The notes beneath the pieces are model-generated. The model did no database searches and was not told the DNA's origin. It saw only the letters and a program-made list of their open reading frames with translations. This document shows positions 56,042-60,760 of a stretch of DNA of 60,760 nt, piece by piece. The stretch comes from CAZFDE01 sp964517795 (GTDB lineage Bacteria; Planctomycetota; Phycisphaerae; Sedimentisphaerales; Anaerobacaceae): the NCBI GenBank assembly GCA_964517795.1, contig CAZFDE010000009.1:1-60760 (forward strand), in the 5' to 3' direction. The position numbers and the translations under genes are program-made. The number at the start of each line of letters is the position of its first letter. Within the stretch, counting starts at the first letter, position 1.

Positions 56042-57574
56042 ATGGTAAACAGAAACAGGATTGCGACAGTGCTGATGGGGGTTTTGCTAAGTATTGCGGG
56101 TGCAACTGCAGGCGTAACTTTATATCCCGATATCCCCGGCGCCGAGCGCAGCGATCGCTTCAACGTGCAGGCCAATGGCCAGGACATCTTCGTCGAAACC
56201 CTCGGGCGAATCGATTACGCCCGTTTCAAGATGATCGGCCCGGCCAAAATTCAGGTTCGATTCAATCACCACATCGAAACGTTCACAATCAGTCCGCAGC
56301 GCGAACCGGTTGCGGCAAAACAGCGAGATAATACGATCATATTCGAAATCGAGAAGCCGCGAAACCTTGCGGTATTGGTCAACAAAACGCATTGGCTGTT
56401 TATCTTTGCCGAGTCGCCGGAGCCGATGTACAAGCTCGATCAGAGAAAGATCCGTTACATCGACGAACAGTCCGCCGACAACACCGGCCAAACGCTCGTA
56501 ACCGAAAAACTCCAGCAGGCCATCGATGCATTGCCCCAAAACGGCTGGCTCTGGATTCGGCCCGGCATCTACCAGACCGGCACGCTGAAATTGAAAAGCG
56601 ATATGACGCTGTACTTGTCGGCCGGGGCGATGCTCAAAGGTTCAACCAATCCAAATGATTATCCCCTGGATAGCGGTTTTACGGAGGCCAACACCAACGC
56701 GCCGAAATGGTCCAACAACGGCCGCGGAATGACCTACAGCCGCCTGATTTTTATCGACGATGCCTGCAATGTGCACATCACCGGCCGCGGCATCATCGAC
56801 GGCAGCGGCAAGATCGTCCGCGACCAGGGCAAGCCCGCCAACCTGATCCGCATCCGAAACAGCAGCAATATCACGATCGAGGACATCATCCTGCGCGACC
56901 CGGCCGCATGGAACACCCACATTCTGCACAGCGAAAATATCACCGTTCGCAATATCAAGATGCTCAACCGCTTTGATGTGGCCAACACCGACGGCATCAA
57001 TCCCGACGCTTCAACGCACATTTTGATCGAGAACAATTTCGCCTGCTGCGGCGATGACTGCGTTGCGGTTAAAAGCACAGGCAATACTAATCTGCTGGCC
57101 GATGTGAACGATATCGTCGTCCGCGGCAATATTTTTCTGACCCGAAAGTCCGCGCTGAAAGTCGGCACCGAAACGCGCGCCGAGCGAATGAGTCATATTT
57201 CGTTTATCGACAACGATGTCATTCTCTGCGACCGCGGCATGAGTCTGTATTGCGAGGATGGGGCCGTTTTCGAAAATATTGTCTTTGAAGGCAATTACTT
57301 CGAATACAATTTCCCCGATAACCGCCGGATGCTGATGGATTTTCGCATCGGCAGCCGCAGCGGCGAAGGCCATATCCAAAATGTAACGATCAAGAACTGC
57401 CGCGCGTTTCGGCCGTGGCCGCATGCTTCAATCTTCCACGGCTTGAATGAAGCACATACCATCAGCAATGTGAAGTTCATTAACCTTGTCGTCGGCGATA
57501 CGATCTGCGAGACACCGGACGATATCCCCCTGAAAACTAATCCATTTGTTGAACATGTTCAATTTCAAAAATGA
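56042..57574 (+). CDS. Exported GH28-family glycosidase (polygalacturonase-like)
   Basis: A 510-aa parallel beta-helix enzyme with a signal peptide (about 5-24). After an N-terminal domain (about 30-135) the helix contains GRGIIDGSG, the GH28 acidic sites NTDGINPD and CGDDCVAVKS, and repeated helix turns (NITIEDIIL, NITVRNIKM). Likely cuts galacturonan or rhamnogalacturonan; exo or endo action cannot be told. ATG 56042 is chosen because GGAGG is five bases upstream; ATG 56030 would leave no SD. It is followed after 10 bp by an SDR gene. Confidence 0.85.
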   Translation: MVNRNRIATVLMGVLLSIAGATAGVTLYPDIPGAERSDRFNVQANGQDIFVETLGRIDYARFKMIGPAKIQVRFNHHIETFTISPQREPVAAKQRDNTIIFEIEKPRNLAVLVNKTHWLFIFAESPEPMYKLDQRKIRYIDEQSADNTGQTLVTEKLQQAIDALPQNGWLWIRPGIYQTGTLKLKSDMTLYLSAGAMLKGSTNPNDYPLDSGFTEANTNAPKWSNNGRGMTYSRLIFIDDACNVHITGRGIIDGSGKIVRDQGKPANLIRIRNSSNITIEDIILRDPAAWNTHILHSENITVRNIKMLNRFDVANTDGINPDASTHILIENNFACCGDDCVAVKSTGNTNLLADVNDIVVRGNIFLTRKSALKVGTETRAERMSHISFIDNDVILCDRGMSLYCEDGAVFENIVFEGNYFEYNFPDNRRMLMDFRIGSRSGEGHIQNVTIKNCRAFRPWPHASIFHGLNEAHTISNVKFINLVVGDTICETPDDIPLKTNPFVEHVQFQK

Positions 57575-57584
57575 GGATAAAGCG

Positions 57585-58349
57585 ATGATCTACGAGGATT
57601 TGAAAGACAAAAAAGTGCTGGTCACCGGTTCCAGCAGCGGCATCGGGGCCGCGACCGCGATTCTGTTCAGTCAACAGGGCAGTTTCGTCGGCGTGCATTA
57701 CTTCAAAACCCAGGACGGCGGTGAAAAGACCCTGGCCCAAGTGAAAAAGCACAGCCACGGCATCCTTCTGCAAGCCGACATGCGGGAGCCGCAGCAGGTC
57801 AAGGATATGGTCGAGCAGTTCGCCAGTGCCGGCGGCGGTATCGATGTCCTGGTCAACAACGCCGGCACGCTGATCGCCCGCCACCCCTTCGAGACCGCCC
57901 CGCTGGATTATCACGAAGATATCTTCGCAACCAATGTCCGCAACGTGTTCTTAGCGACCCAGGCCGCCCTGCCGTACCTCAAAAAATCCAAAGGCGCGAT
58001 CATCAATATCGGCTCGGTTGCGGGCCATAACGGCGGCGGCGGCGGATCGGGTATCTACGCCGGCGCAAAAGCGGCCGTGGCAACCGAAACCATCGCCATG
58101 GCAAAAGAATTCGCTCCCTATGACATCCGCGTCAACAGCGTCCTGCCGGGCCTGATTGAGACGCGCTTCCATGAGCAGTTCAGCACACCCGAGCGTAAGG
58201 CGAAAGTCGCCCAAGAGACCCCGCTCGGGCGAAACGGCACGCCCGAAGATATCGCCAAGGTGATCCTGTTTCTGGCCAGCCGCGAGGCCTCCGAATTCAT
58301 CAACGGCGAATATATCGCCGTCAATGGCGGCCTGTATATGCGGGCGTAA
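57585..58349 (+). CDS. SDR-family oxidoreductase
   Basis: A 254-aa classical short-chain dehydrogenase. Cofactor motif TGSSSGIG at residues 14-21, NNAG at 91-94, catalytic Ser144, Tyr158 and Lys162 (YAGAK), and PGLIETRF after the active site. ATG 57585 is used because GAGG lies upstream and the protein starts at the usual place; the frame is open back to 57546 inside the GH28 gene. Operon position after a pectinase-like enzyme suggests a uronate or sugar substrate, as in KduD, but FabG-like activity is also possible. Confidence 0.82.
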   Translation: MIYEDLKDKKVLVTGSSSGIGAATAILFSQQGSFVGVHYFKTQDGGEKTLAQVKKHSHGILLQADMREPQQVKDMVEQFASAGGGIDVLVNNAGTLIARHPFETAPLDYHEDIFATNVRNVFLATQAALPYLKKSKGAIINIGSVAGHNGGGGGSGIYAGAKAAVATETIAMAKEFAPYDIRVNSVLPGLIETRFHEQFSTPERKAKVAQETPLGRNGTPEDIAKVILFLASREASEFINGEYIAVNGGLYMRA

Positions 58350-58369
58350 GTGGATAAACCCGCCTCATT

Positions 58370-60577
58370 CTATGGATTTTGATTGCGCAGGACCTCCGCT
58401 TGTTCGAGCAATTGCTGGAATTGCCGATTCGCAAACATATCACTGCTTTGCCGGGTGAGCTTTAGCCCTTCTCGGATCACTTCTCTGGCTTGCTCAATCG
58501 AATTGCCGCGCAAGAGGGCTTTGGCCAGAAATAAACGGTGTTCGGTGACATTGGGCTCGAGCACAACCGCTTTTTGGAAACAGGTTGCCGCCCGGGAGAA
58601 GTCGCCCATTTTGGCATAGACGTCCCCGAGGTTCTGATAGGTTGAAGCGGCATTTGTTGTCCGGAGTTCTTGACGGTACCCCTCAATCGCCTGGGTATAG
58701 CAGTTGCGAGCCTGTTCGGCTTGGCCAAGCTGTTGATAAGCGAACCCCATTATCGCATAAATATTGGGCAGATTCCAATTCAATCCGGCTCGGCGATTAT
58801 AGGCCAGGACTTGTTGAGCGGTTTCGATGGCCTGGCGCCAGTTTTTCTGCATGATATGGATAGAGCCGATTTTGTTATACGCCTCGAAACTGAGTTCCGG
58901 ACAGATATCAATCGCTTTTTCATACATCGCAAACGCGCTATTCGGCATTGATTGATTCTCGTATTGCTGCCCCTTTTCAATGTATTGCATGGCCCGTTTA
59001 TATTCGCCGCTTTTGAGCACGGCCGGGGCGACCAGATTTTCGACCGGTGCAAAATTGTCCGTCAGGACCATCCGGTCCGCTTTTTCCATTAGTTGTTTGA
59101 TCTGTTCGGGGCCGTATCGCTTTAATTCATATTGGCGGACCTGCGGCTGCTGATCGAGCGCTTGCAGATCGACCTGTTGTTTTGAAGCGATGATGACAAA
59201 ATTGTTTTCGCGGGTTAACGGGGCGTTTTCGGAAAAGACGTGAATCGATCCGAAGGTCTGTTTCAGCGTTGTCAACAGTGCGCCAAGAAATCGCCCGCTC
59301 TGATAAATATCGATGATGTTGAGCATATACACGCCGTCATCGGTCAGGACTTGGCTGATCTTCTCATTGAATTCGCGGGTCACCAATTGGAACGGGACTG
59401 AGTAATTATTGATCGCGTCCTCATAGATAAAGTTATACCGAATTTTTGGATCATCGACGGCAATGGTTAGTGCATCGATGTAGTTTCGTGCATCCATATG
59501 AATCGTTCGGATGGTTGTGTCTTTTGCCAGGCCGTAGGCCGCCATGGCGGCTTGAGTAACTTTCGGATCGATCTCCACGACATCGACGCGGGTACCCGGC
59601 CAGACGTCCTTGATATATCGAGGCAGGACATAACCACCGCCGCCGATGACCAACGCGGAAAAATCTTGTTTTTCAGCAGTCACCAAATCCGTTACGGCCG
59701 CATAGATACACGCATAACAGGATTGCAGATTACGGATGTCATCCATCTGAAGGATACTGTGACGCAGGGTGTCCTGCATGAAATTGCGCTTATCGGGATT
59801 TTCCGAGAATCGACGCACACCGATGTAGCAGTAAGGACTTTCGTCTTCATACAGGATATTCGGATCTGGGGTTTCTCTCAGATATATCGCCGCGCCGCTT
59901 TGGCGAATCCCGTCAGTCGGCGCCATCGCCAAAACGGCCAGCACGATCAAGCACCCCGCCCAGGCATACAGCATTCGGCTTTGTTTCCAAAAGTATATGG
60001 CCCATAATGCCAGCGCCCCGGCAATCAACCAAATAATTACATTAGTGCCCAATACGGTGATGAGGTAAAAGCCCGCCAGAAACGTTCCGGCAATGCTGCC
60101 GGCGGCACCGGCGGCATAAATATCGCCGATCGTTTGCCCGGTTGCCAGCCCCTCGTCAAGGGCCATTTTGGCAACCACCGGATTGATCATCCCCAACAGC
60201 GTCGAGGGCAGCAGAAAGGTGCCGGTAATATGAAGAAAAACGCGCATCGGCCAGTTCACCAGGGCAAGCATGCCGGTTTCGAGGATGAGATGATGGATGA
60301 ATATGGTCAGGACACAGGACATTGAGCTTAAACACAGCAGTACCGCCACCGTTTTTCGGCAAACAAAGACATCGGCGATCCAGCCGCCGATCGCATTGCC
60401 GATTGTGATGCCGGCCAACACCACCCCGATCACGGATGTCCAGGTATAGATCGACTGGCCTAAATGACGGGCCACCCATCGCCCGGCGACCAGTTCCATG
60501 GCCATAATACAGGCACTGGCAAAAAACACTGTTAATGCCGCAGCGAAAATCGGCCACACGCGTTTGGTTTGGATCAT
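58370..60577 (-). CDS. Membrane-bound spermidine synthase-like protein with TPRs
   Basis: A 735-aa fusion: about eight membrane helices of MFS-like type (1-220), a spermidine-synthase-like methyltransferase-fold domain (about 245-500) with ALVIGGGGYVLPRYIKDVWPG and VDVVEIDPKVTQAA, and C-terminal TPRs (about 520-715; for example SFEAYNKIGSIHIMQKNW and AASTYQNLGDVYAKMGDF). The glycine loop is GGGGYVLPR rather than the usual GGGDG. True polyamine synthesis is uncertain; many such membrane fusions have unknown substrates. An AAGGA SD precedes the ATG. Confidence 0.8.
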   Translation of the reverse strand: MIQTKRVWPIFAAALTVFFASACIMAMELVAGRWVARHLGQSIYTWTSVIGVVLAGITIGNAIGGWIADVFVCRKTVAVLLCLSSMSCVLTIFIHHLILETGMLALVNWPMRVFLHITGTFLLPSTLLGMINPVVAKMALDEGLATGQTIGDIYAAGAAGSIAGTFLAGFYLITVLGTNVIIWLIAGALALWAIYFWKQSRMLYAWAGCLIVLAVLAMAPTDGIRQSGAAIYLRETPDPNILYEDESPYCYIGVRRFSENPDKRNFMQDTLRHSILQMDDIRNLQSCYACIYAAVTDLVTAEKQDFSALVIGGGGYVLPRYIKDVWPGTRVDVVEIDPKVTQAAMAAYGLAKDTTIRTIHMDARNYIDALTIAVDDPKIRYNFIYEDAINNYSVPFQLVTREFNEKISQVLTDDGVYMLNIIDIYQSGRFLGALLTTLKQTFGSIHVFSENAPLTRENNFVIIASKQQVDLQALDQQPQVRQYELKRYGPEQIKQLMEKADRMVLTDNFAPVENLVAPAVLKSGEYKRAMQYIEKGQQYENQSMPNSAFAMYEKAIDICPELSFEAYNKIGSIHIMQKNWRQAIETAQQVLAYNRRAGLNWNLPNIYAIMGFAYQQLGQAEQARNCYTQAIEGYRQELRTTNAASTYQNLGDVYAKMGDFSRAATCFQKAVVLEPNVTEHRLFLAKALLRGNSIEQAREVIREGLKLTRQSSDMFANRQFQQLLEQAEVLRNQNP

Positions 60578-60610
60578 GATGATTCCTTATATCAATGTCA
60601 GTCACATGTT

Positions 60611-60639
60611 ATTTTACCGTATTGACAGGAACTTATCAA
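60611..60639 (-). promoter_or_regulatory. Sigma-70-type promoter of the spermidine-synthase-like gene
   Basis: On the minus strand TTGATA (60639-60634), 17-bp spacer, TAAAAT (60616-60611), 33 bp before the start codon. Confidence 0.55.
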
Positions 60640-60705
60640 GTGTATGCGATGGGAATGGTTATATCGTTATCATGCCTCCTCGATCCGGCCGCGGGGTGTA
60701 TCCAC

Positions 60706-60736
60706 AAAAAAACGCCGGTCTTTTGACCGGCGTTTT
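60706..60736 (-). terminator. Rho-independent terminator of a leftward gene beyond the right edge
   Basis: A 12-bp stem (AAAACGCCGGTC / GACCGGCGTTTT) with a 4-nt loop. The longer T run (seven) is on the minus strand, so it mainly ends a transcript entering from the right; it may also stop rightward reads weakly. Confidence 0.85.
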
Positions 60737-60760
60737 GTGTTACATACTGTGCGAAACGCG

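Overview
The window reads as a chromosomal segment of a Gram-negative bacterium that degrades polysaccharides. The most likely group is the Planctomycetota, class Phycisphaerae. That is an inference from the gene set: Tat-exported sulfatases, a Tat-exported Gfo/Idh/MocA oxidoreductase, DUF1080 hydrolases, GH106- and GH28-like enzymes, a full set of type II secretion genes, GTP-type PEP carboxykinase and an OtsA-OtsB fusion. No rRNA, tRNA, CRISPR array, phage or insertion sequence was seen. The housekeeping genes (dnaN, gyrB, purF, purM, recJ, pckG) indicate chromosome rather than plasmid.

Layout. 0.1-0.8 kb: exported MsrA. 0.9-5.4 kb: an apparent operon of three exported proteins (Gfo/Idh/MocA oxidoreductase, tandem DUF1080 protein, sulfatase) fitting extracytoplasmic processing of a sulfated glycan. 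5.5-6.8 kb: PHP phosphoesterase and shikimate kinase. 6.8-10.2 kb: a large GH106-like glycosidase on the minus strand. 10.4-22.3 kb: a collinear minus-strand type II secretion operon, gspD-E-F-G-H-I-J-K-L-M, with no gspC or prepilin peptidase gene in the window. 22.7-27.4 kb: pckG with its own promoter and terminator, then purF-purM. 27.4-32.7 kb: recJ, an orphan histidine kinase with an XylR_N/V4R-type sensor, and a periplasmic HtrA protease. 32.8-36.3 kb: a TMTC-like membrane protein with TPRs, and a glycerol-1-phosphate dehydrogenase homologue. 36.6-37.7 kb: an A+T-rich VapBC45-like toxin-antitoxin pair. 37.8-42.1 kb: a ~1446-aa double-activase iron-sulfur protein.

42.1-46.7 kb: an A+T-rich intergenic region with DnaA-box-like sites, then dnaN, a DUF721 gene and gyrB; this is a candidate replication origin without an adjacent dnaA. 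46.7-51.9 kb: a minus-strand operon of OtsA-OtsB fusion, TreT-like glycosyltransferase and a second sulfatase. 52.1-60.6 kb: metallophosphoesterase, small conserved protein, RhlE-like helicase, GH28 enzyme with an SDR oxidoreductase, and a membrane spermidine-synthase-like protein with TPRs. The right edge holds a terminator for a leftward gene outside the window.

Many genes are preceded by recognisable sigma-70-type promoters, mostly with 17-bp spacing, and start codons often overlap the previous stop as TAATG. The clearest points for follow-up are the Asp-to-Glu change at the HtrA triad position, the orphan V4R kinase, the double-activase protein with a consensus promoter beside the putative origin, the trehalose-sulfatase operon, and the related inverted repeats around the VapBC-like island. 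All family assignments come from reading motifs by eye; no database search was run.
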